DNA of 26,236 nucleotides from JAICWP01 sp035935775 (GCA_035935775.1 DASYWT010000494.1:1-26236); one strand, 5' to 3'; shown: positions 1-8,374, counted from the first letter of the stretch. Notes: generated by a model not told the origin, from the letters alone. Numbers and translations: made by a program.

Positions 1-561
1 ACCGACCGGGGACGGCGCGTGGAAGCCATGGATGAAATCAAGCGGGCTCTGGAAATCGCCGAGCAGATTCCTTTTCGCTTTCTGGTGCAGCACATGGGCG
101 TCGGGGGAGAGGAATTTGATGACCGGAAGTTCGAAGCGGCCATGACCTCGGTGGAGCACCTGCGCGCTTTCGCCAAGCCGCTGGGCGTGAGTTTGCTCCT
201 GGAAAACATTCCCAACGAGCTCTCCACTCCCGAAAAGCTGGTGGAGTTCATTCAGGCCTCGCATTTTGAGGATGTAGGCGTGTGCTTCGACCTGGGCCAC
301 GCGCATATCACTGGCGGCGTGAGCCCGGCGTTCGAGATTCTCAAGCCCTATATCCGCTCCACCCACGTGCACGACAATGCCGGCGACCGCGACGCGCATC
401 TCTCGCCGGGCGAGGGCAGCATCAACTGGAAAGAGGCTTTGGAGCTGCTGCGTTCCGCGCCGCACGTGCCGCCGCTGCTGCTGGAGATCGAAGGCGACGA
501 GAAGGTGGATGTGCCCGGCACGATGGGCGAGGCGTTCCGGCGGCTGGAAGAACAGAGTTAA
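1..561 (+). CDS. sugar phosphate isomerase/epimerase, TIM barrel (5' end missing)
   Basis: The frame is open from base 1 (T-D-R-G-R-R-V-E-A-M), so the GTG at 19 is probably internal and the gene starts before the window. About 187 residues are visible of a family usually 260-290 long. Features of the xylose-isomerase-like AP-endonuclease-2 fold are present in order: a strand ending LLLENIP with a metal-ligand-type Glu, VCFDLGHAH with Asp and His, THVHDN with the His/Asp strand, and a final LLLEIEG with the last acidic ligand. These proteins use a divalent metal to interconvert sugars or sugar derivatives; the substrate cannot be read from the sequence. The TAA stop runs directly into a repeat-filled spacer. 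Confidence 0.85.
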   Translation, partial: TDRGRRVEAMDEIKRALEIAEQIPFRFLVQHMGVGGEEFDDRKFEAAMTSVEHLRAFAKPLGVSLLLENIPNELSTPEKLVEFIQASHFEDVGVCFDLGHAHITGGVSPAFEILKPYIRSTHVHDNAGDRDAHLSPGEGSINWKEALELLRSAPHVPPLLLEIEGDEKVDVPGTMGEAFRRLEEQS

Positions 562-568
562 ACACCAA

Positions 569-597
569 TTCACCACAGAGGCACGGAGACACAGAGG
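569..597 (+). repeat. GAG-periodic dispersed repeat, copy 1
   Basis: Begins TTCACCACAGAGGCACGG and carries GAG triplets roughly every 9 bases. It shares the TTCACC head and GAG spacing with the copies at 735-764, 2112-2141, 2587-2618 and 14793-14818. It starts 7 bases after the first gene's stop. Function unknown. Confidence 0.6.
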
Positions 598-602
598 AAA
601 TT

Positions 603-737
603 TAAGATTGACGAGTTTCGATTGATGATTGCTCTACACCAGTCAGCGGGACCGGTTCTTGATGGCTGAATGCTGACTGCTGAGAGCTGAATGCTGACCT
701 TTCAATCGTCAATCTTCAATTGACAATCGTCAATCTT
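603..737. repeat. composite spacer repeat: GATTGA and TGCTGA families
   Basis: The left part reads AAGATTGACGAG...GATTGATGATTG and the right part is the opposite orientation. Inside are two perfect direct repeats with the same 21-base period: GCTGAATGCTGAC at 665-677 and 686-698, and CAATCGTCAATCTT at 703-716 and 724-737. The same motif families recur at 3604-3712 and 5020-5171. No gene is visible in 562-774. Confidence 0.7.
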
Positions 738-764
738 GGCCGTCCTCGGCGTCTGGGCGGTAAG
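735..764 (-). repeat. GAG-periodic dispersed repeat, copy 2
   Basis: On the minus strand this reads ACCGCCCAGACGCCGAGGAC, matching the head of the family seen around the GxxExxY gene. It ends 10 bases before the asparaginyl-tRNA synthetase start, so it lies in that gene's leader. Confidence 0.5.
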
Positions 765-774
765 AAATAGGAAG

Positions 775-2097
775 ATGGAACAGGTAACCACAATTGCCGA
801 AGTCGGCAAGCACGAGGGTCAGGCGGTGACCATCCGCGGCTGGCTCTATAACCTGCGCGAGAGCGGCAAGCTGCTGTTCCCCATTTTTCGCGACGGCACC
901 GGCACCATTCAGGGCGTGGTGGCGAAAAATGCGGTTGCGCCCGAGATTTTTGATGCGCTCAAGGGCTTGACCCAGGAATCGAGCGTCATTGTGGAAGGCA
1001 AGGTGCGCGCCGATAAGCGCGCTCCTGGCGGCTACGAACTGGACGTCAGCAGCGTGCAGGTGGTGCAGCGCGTGCCCGACAGTGATCCTTACCCCATTTC
1101 CCTGAAGGAGCATGGGGTGGACTTTCTGATGGAGCACCGCCACCTGTGGGTGCGCTCGCCGCGGCAGGCAGCCATTCTGCGGGTACGGGCGGAAATCATC
1201 AAGGCGGCCCGCGATTTCTTCGACGACCGCGGCTTCGTGCTCACCGACCCGCCGATCCTGACCCCGGCGGCCTGCGAAGGCACCACCACGCTCTTCCCCG
1301 TGGACTACTTCGACGAGCAGGCGTTTCTGACCCAGTCCGGCCAGCTCTACATCGAAGCTACTGCCATGGCTCTGGGCAAGGTGTACTCGTTTGGGCCGAC
1401 CTTCCGGGCGGAGAAGTCGAAAACCCGGCGTCACCTCACGGAGTTCTGGATGGTCGAACCTGAGGTGGCCTACGCCACGCTGGACGACATCATGGGGTTG
1501 GCCGAGGGCTTGATCAGCAGCATTGTGCAACGTTGCCTGGAACGCCGCCGCCGCGAACTGGAAACCATCGGCCGCGATGTAAGCAAGCTGGAGAAAATCA
1601 CCGCGCCGTTTCCGCGCATCACGTACGACGAAGCGGTGAAGAAACTGCAGGAGGGTTTCGAAAAAGGCACGCTGGAAAGCAAGTTTGAGTACGGCGGCGA
1701 TCTGGGCGCTCCGGACGAGACCTACCTGGCTTCGCAATTCGATAAGCCGGTGATGGTGCACCGCTATCCTGCCAAGGTGAAAGCGTTCTACATGGAGCCT
1801 GATCCGCAGCGGCCCGACCTGGCGCTGTGCGTGGACGTGCTGGCACCGGAGGGCTACGGCGAAATCATTGGCGGATCGCAGCGCATCGGCTCCTATGAAC
1901 TGCTGCGGAAACGCATCCAGGAGCACGGACTGCCGGAAGAAGCGTTCAAGTGGTATCTCGACCTGCGCAAGTACGGCGGGGTGCCGCACAGCGGCTTCGG
2001 CATGGGCATTGAACGGGCGGTAGCGTGGATCTGTGGCCTGGAGCACGTGCGGGAGACGATTCCATTTCCGCGCATGCTCCACCGCATGTACCCGTGA
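775..2097 (+). CDS. asnS: asparaginyl-tRNA synthetase
   Basis: Class II aminoacyl-tRNA synthetase charging tRNA-Asn in the cytoplasm, 440 aa, full length for bacterial AsnRS. The N-terminal OB-fold anticodon-binding domain covers roughly residues 10-110 (VTIRGWLYNLRESGKL, RDGTGTIQGVV). The catalytic core contains motif 2 (FGPTFRAEKSKTRRHLTEFW) and motif 3 (SGFGMGIERAVAWI), and ends ETIPFPRMLHRMYP. The FWMVEPE segment is the AsnRS form, as opposed to the aspartyl enzyme. I chose the ATG at 775, where the OB-fold domain begins; an in-frame TTG at 736 would add 13 residues encoded by the dispersed repeat. The AG-rich stretch upstream (AAATAGGAAG) is close and weak as a ribosome site. Presence of AsnRS argues that Asn-tRNA can be made directly, without the transamidation route. 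Confidence 0.95.
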   Translation: MEQVTTIAEVGKHEGQAVTIRGWLYNLRESGKLLFPIFRDGTGTIQGVVAKNAVAPEIFDALKGLTQESSVIVEGKVRADKRAPGGYELDVSSVQVVQRVPDSDPYPISLKEHGVDFLMEHRHLWVRSPRQAAILRVRAEIIKAARDFFDDRGFVLTDPPILTPAACEGTTTLFPVDYFDEQAFLTQSGQLYIEATAMALGKVYSFGPTFRAEKSKTRRHLTEFWMVEPEVAYATLDDIMGLAEGLISSIVQRCLERRRRELETIGRDVSKLEKITAPFPRITYDEAVKKLQEGFEKGTLESKFEYGGDLGAPDETYLASQFDKPVMVHRYPAKVKAFYMEPDPQRPDLALCVDVLAPEGYGEIIGGSQRIGSYELLRKRIQEHGLPEEAFKWYLDLRKYGGVPHSGFGMGIERAVAWICGLEHVRETIPFPRMLHRMYP

Positions 2098-2111
2098 ACC
2101 AAATGACGCAT

Positions 2112-2128
2112 TTCACCGCCGAGAACGC
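2112..2128 (+). repeat. 17-bp inverted repeat, left arm, flanking GxxExxY gene
   Basis: TTCACCGCCGAGAACGC, exact reverse complement of 2601-2617. Outside the exact core, 6 of the next 9 bases also match. It also belongs to the GAG-periodic dispersed family. Confidence 0.85.
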
Positions 2129-2148
2129 CAAGAGCGCCGAGATTTCGG

Positions 2149-2577
2149 ATGGACGAGAAAGATCAACTCGACCAGATCACTCGACGCATCATAGGTGCTG
2201 CCATCGAGGTTCATCGCGCTCTTGGGCCTGGCCTTCTGGAGTCTGCCTATGAGGCGTGCTTGGCATTCGAACTAGCCGAGGCTAAATTCAAAGTGGAACG
2301 ACAAAAACCATTGCCCATTGTCTACAAGGAAGTGACACTCGACTGTGGATACCGCCTCGATCTGCTGGTTGAGGATCGAGTGGTGGTGGAGGTCAAGGCG
2401 GTTGACGAGATCGCACCCATTCATACGGCGCAGTTGCTTTCCTATTTGCGGCTCTTGAATAAGAGAGTCGGCCTTTTGATCAACTTCCATGTCCGCGTTC
2501 TGAAGGATGGTATCACGCGGGTTGTAAACGACTTTCCGGATGCGGCGAAAGCAGTTACCAGCACCGGGGTTAGATAA
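2149..2577 (+). CDS. GxxExxY protein (PD-(D/E)XK-like)
   Basis: 142 aa, complete. It carries the family name motif in GPGLLESAYEACLAFEL (about residues 26-42), then LDCGYRLDLLVEDRVVVEVKAV, which has the D...E-V-K arrangement of a PD-(D/E)XK nuclease-like fold, and a C-terminal HTAQLLSYLRLLNKRVGLLINF. The family is common and multi-copy in Acidobacteria, Planctomycetes, cyanobacteria and archaea; its biochemical role is unknown to me. The ATG at 2149 gives the usual N-terminus (LDQITRRIIGAAIEVHRALG). The gene sits alone between two genes of core metabolism, inside a pair of inverted repeats (2112-2128 and 2601-2617), which suggests an inserted cassette. Nuclease activity is inference. Confidence 0.9.
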   Translation: MDEKDQLDQITRRIIGAAIEVHRALGPGLLESAYEACLAFELAEAKFKVERQKPLPIVYKEVTLDCGYRLDLLVEDRVVVEVKAVDEIAPIHTAQLLSYLRLLNKRVGLLINFHVRVLKDGITRVVNDFPDAAKAVTSTGVR

Positions 2578-2600
2578 ATTATTGTTTTCTTGCGGTCTCT

Positions 2601-2617
2601 GCGTTCTCGGCGGTGAA
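2601..2617 (-). repeat. 17-bp inverted repeat, right arm, flanking GxxExxY gene
   Basis: GCGTTCTCGGCGGTGAA, exact reverse complement of 2112-2128. It lies 23 bases past the GxxExxY stop and 16 bases before the arginase ATG. Confidence 0.85.
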
Positions 2618-2633
2618 TAGGTTTTCCTAAAAT

Positions 2634-3605
2634 ATGAACGATACTTCCAAACAGGAACGGCCGGCGGTCACCCGCGCAGTGTTGCCCTTCATTGTGCCGC
2701 GAAAAATCCGCGTGATTGGTGTCCCGCTGGACCTGGGCCAGTCGCGGCGCGGCGTGGACATGGGCCCTTCGGCGGTGCGCGTGGCTGGCCTGGAAGCGCG
2801 TTTAGAGGCCCTGGGCCATGTGGTGGAGGACGCCGGCAACATCGGCGTTGCTATTGCGGAACAGAAGAAGGAAGGCGACCCCCACGCCAAATATCTGAAG
2901 GAGATTACCGCCACCTGCACCAAGCATGCCGAACTGGTGCTCAAGACGCTGGAGGCCGGCAAAGTGCCGGTGGTGCTGGGCGGCGACCATTCGGTGGCGG
3001 CGGGCACGGTAGCGGGCGTGGCCGAGTTCCACCGGCGCCAGGAACAGAAGATCGGGCTGGTGTGGATTGACGCTCACAGCGACATCAATACCCCCGCCAC
3101 CTCGCCCAGCGGCAACGTGCACGGCATGCCGCTGGCAGCCATCATGGATCTGGGGCCGCCGGAACTGGCCAATATCTTTGGCTTTTCGCCCAAGGTACTG
3201 CCGGAAAATTGCGTCATCGTGGGCGTCCGCGATGTTGATGCCACGGAGAAGGAGAACATCCGCAAGGCGGGCGTTGAGGTTTTCACCATGCGCGACATTG
3301 ACGAGCGCGGCATGCGCACGGTGATGGAAGAGGCGCTGCGCATGGCCGGCCGCGGCACCGCCGGCTACCATATTTCCCTCGACATGGATTGGATTGACCC
3401 TGAAGACGCTCCCGGAGTGGGCACGCCGGTGCGCGGCGGCGCCACTTACCGCGAGGCTCACCTGGCCATGGAAATTATCGCCGACCACTCTCGCATGTTG
3501 AGCTTTGAAATTGTCGAGGTCAATCCGGTGATTGACGAGCACAACCGGACCGCCGACCTGGCGGTGGAGTTGACGCTCTCCGCCTTCGGCAAGAAAATTC
3601 TCTAA
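2634..3605 (+). CDS. rocF: arginase
   Basis: Hydrolyses L-arginine to ornithine and urea using a two-manganese centre; 323 aa, normal length. Metal-binding motifs are all present: GGDHS (His119), DAHSD (Asp146, His148, Asp150) and SLDMDWIDP (Asp250, Asp252). The substrate-loop segment SGNVHGMP (159-166) follows the arginase rather than agmatinase pattern, as does the DLGQSRRGVDMGPSAVR N-terminal block. The N-terminal 24 residues before KIRVIGVPLD are an extension of unknown purpose. The ATG at 2634 follows the right arm of the GxxExxY inverted repeat; no strong ribosome site is visible. No other urea or arginine genes lie nearby. Formiminoglutamase or another ureohydrolase is less likely. Confidence 0.92.
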   Translation: MNDTSKQERPAVTRAVLPFIVPRKIRVIGVPLDLGQSRRGVDMGPSAVRVAGLEARLEALGHVVEDAGNIGVAIAEQKKEGDPHAKYLKEITATCTKHAELVLKTLEAGKVPVVLGGDHSVAAGTVAGVAEFHRRQEQKIGLVWIDAHSDINTPATSPSGNVHGMPLAAIMDLGPPELANIFGFSPKVLPENCVIVGVRDVDATEKENIRKAGVEVFTMRDIDERGMRTVMEEALRMAGRGTAGYHISLDMDWIDPEDAPGVGTPVRGGATYREAHLAMEIIADHSRMLSFEIVEVNPVIDEHNRTADLAVELTLSAFGKKIL

Positions 3606-3712
3606 TTGAAGAATGATGATTGATGATTGACGAATGAAAACCCACGCCATTTTCGCTGGTTCTAGGCGTAGCGGTTTTCACTCATTAATCGTTCAATCTT
3701 CATTCTTCAATT
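3604..3712. repeat. long imperfect inverted repeat (GATTGA family) after arginase
   Basis: Left arm 3604-3641 begins AATTGAAGAATGATGATTGA and right arm 3674-3712 is its near reverse complement, ending ATTCTTCAATT; 32 bases separate them. The left arm starts within the arginase stop codon. As RNA it could form a roughly 38-bp hairpin, but no T-tract follows, so a terminator role is unproven. Confidence 0.75.
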
Positions 3713-3806
3713 CGAGGGGCCATGCCCTCCCGTATACCTTTGTGAAACCCCTTATCATTGACTCGGGGCACGATGTTATTCAGACTGGGAGCAGGTCCCT
3801 TCAGTT

Positions 3807-5015
3807 ATGAAAAAAATCCGTGTCGGCATTCTTTTCGGCGGGCGCAGCGGCGAACATGAGGTATCGCTGCTCTCAGCAGCATCGGTTCTCGAGGCCATTG
3901 ATAAGGAGCAATACGAGGTTGTGCCCATCGGCATCACCAAGGAAGGCCGCTGGGTGACCTCTGGCCGCGCCGAACAACTCCTGCGCAGCAATAGCATGGG
4001 CAAGGGTCACGAAGAGCGGCACTTGCGGGCGGGTGATCCGGACTACACTCCCGGCGCGGCGGTGCTGGCCAAAGGAGAGTCGGTGGTAGTGCCACCGGTC
4101 CCGGTGCACTCCTCCACCGGCGCCATGACCTCGTTCGAGCCCGATGGCGGCGCGGCCATGGCGCGGCGCTGGACCGATAACGTCATCAAGGTGGACGTTG
4201 TGTTTCCCGTGCTGCACGGCACTTTCGGGGAAGACGGCACCATCCAGGGTCTGCTCGAGTTAGCCGACATCGCTTACGTGGGAGCGGGCGTGCTGGGCTC
4301 GGCTGCCGGCATGGACAAGGAAGTGATGAAGCAGCTCTTTCGCGGTGCTGGCTTGCCCATGGTCAAGCACGTCACCGTCCTGCGCCGGGACTGGGAGCGC
4401 GAACCGAGGCGGGTGCAAAGCCTGGTTGAAAAACACCTGAAGTACCCGGTGTTCGTGAAGCCTGCCAATCTCGGGTCGTCCGTTGGAATCTCCAAGGCCC
4501 ACAATCGTCAGGAATTGCCGGCTGCCATGAATACGGCCGCCCAGTTCGACCGCAAAATCGTCATCGAGCAAGGGGTCGGGGGCAAGAAGCACAAGGCGCG
4601 GGAACTGGAGTGCTCGGTGTTGGGAAACGACGAGCCCGTGGCCTCGCTGCCGGGGGAAGTGGTGCCGGGCAAGGAGTTCTACGACTATGCGGCCAAGTAC
4701 CTGGAAGAGGGCTCGCAACTCATCATTCCCGCTAAGCTGACCAAGGCGCAAACCAAACAGGTGCAGGAGATGGCGGTTGGGGCCTTCCGTGCCGTGGATT
4801 GCGCCGGCCTGGCCCGTGTGGACTTCCTCATGGACCCGCAAAGCAAGAAGATTTACGTCAATGAAATCAATACCATGCCCGGGTTCACCGCCATCAGCAT
4901 GTATCCCAAGCTGTGGGCCGCTTCTGGCGTCTCCTATCCCGAACTGATCCACCGCCTTATTCAATTGGCGCTGGAGCGGCATGAGGACAAGAAGCGAAAC
5001 AGGTACAGCCGGTAG
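3807..5015 (+). CDS. ddl: D-alanine--D-alanine ligase
   Basis: ATP-grasp ligase making the D-Ala-D-Ala dipeptide for peptidoglycan precursors in the cytoplasm; 402 aa, slightly long because of an insertion near residues 60-125. Key blocks: GGRSGEHEVSLLSA (11-24), HGTFGEDGTIQGLLE (137-151), KPANLGSSVGISK (218-230) in the ATP-binding domain, ELECSVLGN (266-274) and NEINTMPGFTAISMYP (352-367) with the metal and phosphate ligands. The omega-loop reads EFYDYAAKY (290-298); tyrosine there is the normal D-Ala-D-Ala form, while D-Ala-D-Lac (VanA-type) ligases differ, so a resistance role is not suggested. The ATG at 3807 gives the conserved N-terminus MKKIRVGILFGG. The gene stands alone, with no mur genes visible. 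Confidence 0.93.
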   Translation: MKKIRVGILFGGRSGEHEVSLLSAASVLEAIDKEQYEVVPIGITKEGRWVTSGRAEQLLRSNSMGKGHEERHLRAGDPDYTPGAAVLAKGESVVVPPVPVHSSTGAMTSFEPDGGAAMARRWTDNVIKVDVVFPVLHGTFGEDGTIQGLLELADIAYVGAGVLGSAAGMDKEVMKQLFRGAGLPMVKHVTVLRRDWEREPRRVQSLVEKHLKYPVFVKPANLGSSVGISKAHNRQELPAAMNTAAQFDRKIVIEQGVGGKKHKARELECSVLGNDEPVASLPGEVVPGKEFYDYAAKYLEEGSQLIIPAKLTKAQTKQVQEMAVGAFRAVDCAGLARVDFLMDPQSKKIYVNEINTMPGFTAISMYPKLWAASGVSYPELIHRLIQLALERHEDKKRNRYSR

Positions 5016-5019
5016 AACC

Positions 5020-5171
5020 AGCACTCAGCCATCAGCAATCAGCATTCAGCTCTTTAACGCCATGCTGCAGGGGATGTCAGGCTTGCCTCGCTGGGGCACG
5101 CTCAGTGGCGCTTCACGGCCGCTAGAAACACGTTCAGGGGGCTGAGTGCTGATAGCTAATGGCTGAATGCT
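5020..5171. repeat. inverted repeat (TGCTGA/AGCATTCAGC family) after ddl
   Basis: Arms 5020-5050 and 5141-5171 match at 27 of 31 positions as reverse complements, separated by 90 bases. Each arm consists of 7-8 base units of the form TCAGCA or TGCTGA, the same family as 665-698. The left arm begins 5 bases after the ddl stop. The gap 5016-5306 has no other recognisable content. Confidence 0.8.
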
Positions 5172-5306
5172 GCTTTCCCCCCGAACGTGCCGGTACCTTT
5201 AGGTGCCCTTGGTAACATTGGGCCGCGCTGGTGACTGTGGTACTTTACCGCCAGCTTCACCCAAAACCTCCATTGGGCAGTGGTGTGGCTCGGAGTCCGC
5301 GATTCT

Positions 5307-7904
5307 ATGGCTTTTGGCTTCGGATTCAATAAGACGAAGGTTCTTGCGGCAGCGGAACGACACATCCAGCAGGGCAAGCTGCAGAATGCCATCGCGGAGT
5401 ACGAGAAAGTCGTAAAGTCTGATCCCAAAGACCTTACCGTCCTCAACACCATTGGCGACCTGTACGCGCGCATCGGCCAGACCGATAAAGCCGTTTCCTA
5501 TTTCAAGAGCGTAGGCGATACCTACGCTGCCCAGGGCTTCACGGTTAAGGCCATCGCGATGTACAAGAAGCTGACCAAGCTGAAGCCCAGCATCGAGTCG
5601 GTGCTCAAGCTGGCCGAACTCTACGGCCAGCAGGGCTTGCAGAACGACGCCCGGGCACAATACCTGATGGTAGCCGAGCAGTACCTGCACTCCGGCCGCC
5701 TGGAGCAGGCAGCGCATGCATTCCAAAAGATCCTGGAAATAGACCCGGAAAATACCAGCCTGCAGGTGCGGCTGGCGGACGTCTATGTGCGGCTGGAACG
5801 TCGGGACGAGGCGCGCAAAATCCTGTTGCGCACGGCAGAGGGGCTGCAGGCGCGCGGCAGCAAAGCAGAAGCGGAAGAGGTTCTGGCGCGGGTGTTCCAA
5901 TTGGATCCCGCGGACAAGAGCGCCCTGCTGATGCGAGCCAATGGAGCCCTGCAGGCTGGCGATTTCAATGGCGCCATCCAGGCGCTGGAGCACATGCAAG
6001 GCCTGGAGGAGCACGCTGATGGGCTGCGCATTCTGGCGAACGCGTATCTGCATGCCGGGCGCACGGCGGAAGCGGGCCCGCTGGCCAAGAAATTATTTGC
6101 CCTGACCCAGGATGCCGGGCCGCTTGCCAATTACGCTGACGCCCTGATGAAGGCGGGGGAATACGAAGAAGCGCTGCGGGTTTATCACCAATACGCGGAA
6201 AAGCTGCTGACCCCCGAGTCCAGCCAGGTGCTCGACAATCTGCACGCCTGCCTCGACCACATCCGTGACAATGTGGCCGCCCTGGAACTGTTGCGGCAGC
6301 TTTACGAGCGGGCGGACGATAAGCCTCGCCTGGCGGAGGTTGCGGAACTGCTGGCGGGTTTGGCGGAGCAGTCGGGCGACATGGCCCGCGCCCGCGATCT
6401 GTACCTGCAACTGGCGGCGCTCGATCCCAATAATCCGGCTTACACCCAGAAGTACAACAGCATGGTGAAGCAGGTGGGCGCGGACGCCGGGCATGGAGAA
6501 ACTGCGGCGCCGTTGTCGGTGGAAGATCTGAACATCAATGCTCCCGAGGTGGACCAGGGATACAGCGCGGAGCTCATGGCCGAAGTTCAGAGGCTCATCA
6601 CTGAGACCGACCTGTTCATTTCCTACAACCTGGCGGCCAAGGCAGTGGAGCCGTTGGAGGCTTCGCTATCCAAAGTGCCCAATGATTTGCGCATCAACCA
6701 GCGGCTGGCCGCGCTCTATGTGCGCGCCGGGCGCCTGGGTGAAGCCGCGGAATGCTGCCGCAAAATCCACGATGTTTATCTCAAGGCCGGCTTCCACGAT
6801 TCCGCCCTGCAATACCAGGAAGCAGCCAACAAATACGCGGAGCGGGCCGGAGAGACCGCAGCGGGATCGGCACAGGCCACAGCCGCCGTGGCGGGAGCGG
6901 AAGGGGGCAATGGTCACCAGGAAATTGACATCTCCGGCGAGTGGGAAAGCTCGTTAACACAGCCGGTTGCCCAGTCGGTGGCGAAATCCGCCGGCGGTGG
7001 AGAGCAGGCGGAGGCCATCGCCAGTTTGGTGGAAGAGGTCAAGTTTTATCTGCAGCACGAACTCTGGGAAGAAGCGGAAGCGGCCATCGCCAAATGCGAA
7101 GCGCAGTTTCCGAATGTGCCAGAGTTGCGCGGCTTTCGTGAGCAGTTGCAGGCGCGAGTGCGGCAAGCCAGGGCTAAACCCAGGGCCACGGCCCCGGTTC
7201 CTGCGGCGCCGCTGGCGGCAGCGCCGAGCAAAGGGGTTTTGGGCGAGATGGTGTCAGACCTGGAATCGGCGCTGGGAGACGATTTCGGCGGGGCGCGTCC
7301 GGTCCCGGCGAGGGCCCCGCAGCCGGCACGCATGGCGGCTGCCGCGGCCGCAACTGGTGGCTCTTCCGTTCCCGTGTCTGCGCCCGTGCCGGTCTTGACC
7401 TCGGCTCCAGCCACATCGCAGGTGTCAAGCGTTGCCTCCGCCGCTCAGGCGGATTCCGAACTAGAAGAGATTTTCACCGAATTCAAGGAAGGATTAGAAG
7501 AAAGCGACGCCCCCAGCCAAGCCGAAGATCCGGAAACCCACTACAACCTGGGAGTTGCGTTTAAGGAGATGGGCCTGCTGGATGAATCCATCGGCGAATT
7601 GCAAAAGGTTTGCCTGGCGGTGGAGCGAGGCCAGCCATTTCCCCATGTAATGCAGGCCTTCACCTGGCTGGCGCAGGCGTTCCTGGAGAAGGGAGTACCC
7701 CAGGCGGCGATCCGCTGGTACGAAAAGGCGCTGAAACTGCCGGCCATTGATGAAGACGCCCGCATTGCCCTGCATTATGAACTGGCCGCCGCTTATGAAG
7801 CTTGCGAAAATAAACCGGCGGCTCTAAGCCATTTCCTCGAGGTCTACGGCGCTAATATTGATTATCGCGACGTGGCCGAGCGCATCAAAGCCCTAAAGTC
7901 GTAA
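5307..7904 (+). CDS. large TPR-repeat protein
   Basis: 865 aa from the ATG at 5307, giving MAFGFGFNKTKVLAAAERHI, a start that looks conserved in related proteins; an in-frame GTG at 5280 would add nine residues. The N-terminal two thirds consists of tandem tetratricopeptide helix pairs (for example QNAIAEYEKVVKSDPKD, AIAMYKKLTKLKPS, QAAHAFQKILEIDPEN, RAGRLGEAAECCRKI). A flexible Ala/Pro-rich linker follows at about residues 615-715, then a second TPR group with the canonical DPETHYNLGVAFKEMGLLDE near residue 750. No signal peptide or membrane segment is visible, so it is probably a cytoplasmic scaffold for protein complexes. The partner is unknown; no pilus or secretion genes are adjacent. 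Confidence 0.88.
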   Translation: MAFGFGFNKTKVLAAAERHIQQGKLQNAIAEYEKVVKSDPKDLTVLNTIGDLYARIGQTDKAVSYFKSVGDTYAAQGFTVKAIAMYKKLTKLKPSIESVLKLAELYGQQGLQNDARAQYLMVAEQYLHSGRLEQAAHAFQKILEIDPENTSLQVRLADVYVRLERRDEARKILLRTAEGLQARGSKAEAEEVLARVFQLDPADKSALLMRANGALQAGDFNGAIQALEHMQGLEEHADGLRILANAYLHAGRTAEAGPLAKKLFALTQDAGPLANYADALMKAGEYEEALRVYHQYAEKLLTPESSQVLDNLHACLDHIRDNVAALELLRQLYERADDKPRLAEVAELLAGLAEQSGDMARARDLYLQLAALDPNNPAYTQKYNSMVKQVGADAGHGETAAPLSVEDLNINAPEVDQGYSAELMAEVQRLITETDLFISYNLAAKAVEPLEASLSKVPNDLRINQRLAALYVRAGRLGEAAECCRKIHDVYLKAGFHDSALQYQEAANKYAERAGETAAGSAQATAAVAGAEGGNGHQEIDISGEWESSLTQPVAQSVAKSAGGGEQAEAIASLVEEVKFYLQHELWEEAEAAIAKCEAQFPNVPELRGFREQLQARVRQARAKPRATAPVPAAPLAAAPSKGVLGEMVSDLESALGDDFGGARPVPARAPQPARMAAAAAATGGSSVPVSAPVPVLTSAPATSQVSSVASAAQADSELEEIFTEFKEGLEESDAPSQAEDPETHYNLGVAFKEMGLLDESIGELQKVCLAVERGQPFPHVMQAFTWLAQAFLEKGVPQAAIRWYEKALKLPAIDEDARIALHYELAAAYEACENKPAALSHFLEVYGANIDYRDVAERIKALKS

Positions 7905-7984
7905 AATCAAGAGATAATTGCAGGGCGTGCCGGGACGCGGGTGGGATTTTCTTCGCGCCGCATGCCACCTTAGGAGACAGCGGC

Positions 7985-8374
7985 GTGGAATCGGATTCCG
8001 AAGTAGCCCGGCAGAGCTGGACGCGTCTGGCCGATGAAGCTGGAAAACCGGGAAGCGAGATGTCCCCTGGTCCGCCGGCGCGGGAGCAGGAACCGGCAAC
8101 GCAGGGAAGCTCCCGGGTCAGCGGTGGCCAGATTTGGGCCCGCCGCCTCGGGTTGCTGGTATTTGTTCTTATTTGCCTGGAACTGGGCATCGCCCTGATA
8201 GTTCTCCCCTGGACGCACATATGGACGGATAACAATCTGCTGCTGAGTTACCCGACGGTACGCTTTTGGGCGGCCAACACCTTCGTGCGCGGCGCCTTCA
8301 GCGGCTTGGGTCTGATTGACATCTGGATGGGTATCTGGGAAGTGGTGCGTTATCGCGAGCCTAAGGCCAATTGA
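7985..8374 (+). CDS. small membrane protein, unknown function
   Basis: 129 aa. The start is a GTG at 7985, decided by AGGAG at 7972-7976 eight bases upstream. Residues 1-50 are hydrophilic and Pro/Glu/Ser-rich. A membrane segment follows (about 54-74, LGLLVFVLICLELGIALIVL), then a loop containing TVRFWAANTFVRGAFSGLG and a second moderately hydrophobic segment (about 98-120, IDIWMGIWEVV). I do not recognise a named family. It sits 80 bases after the TPR gene and before the LOG gene on the same strand, so a loose operon is possible. Confidence 0.7.
   Translation: MESDSEVARQSWTRLADEAGKPGSEMSPGPPAREQEPATQGSSRVSGGQIWARRLGLLVFVLICLELGIALIVLPWTHIWTDNNLLLSYPTVRFWAANTFVRGAFSGLGLIDIWMGIWEVVRYREPKAN

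Noticed and set aside
603..737. Possible CRISPR-like array from the short repeats
   Set aside because: Only two copies of each word at a 21-base period, no unique spacers of constant length, no cas genes.
730..2082. 450-codon minus-strand frame opposite asnS
   Set aside because: Antisense shadow; no domain or ribosome site, and asnS matches its family throughout.
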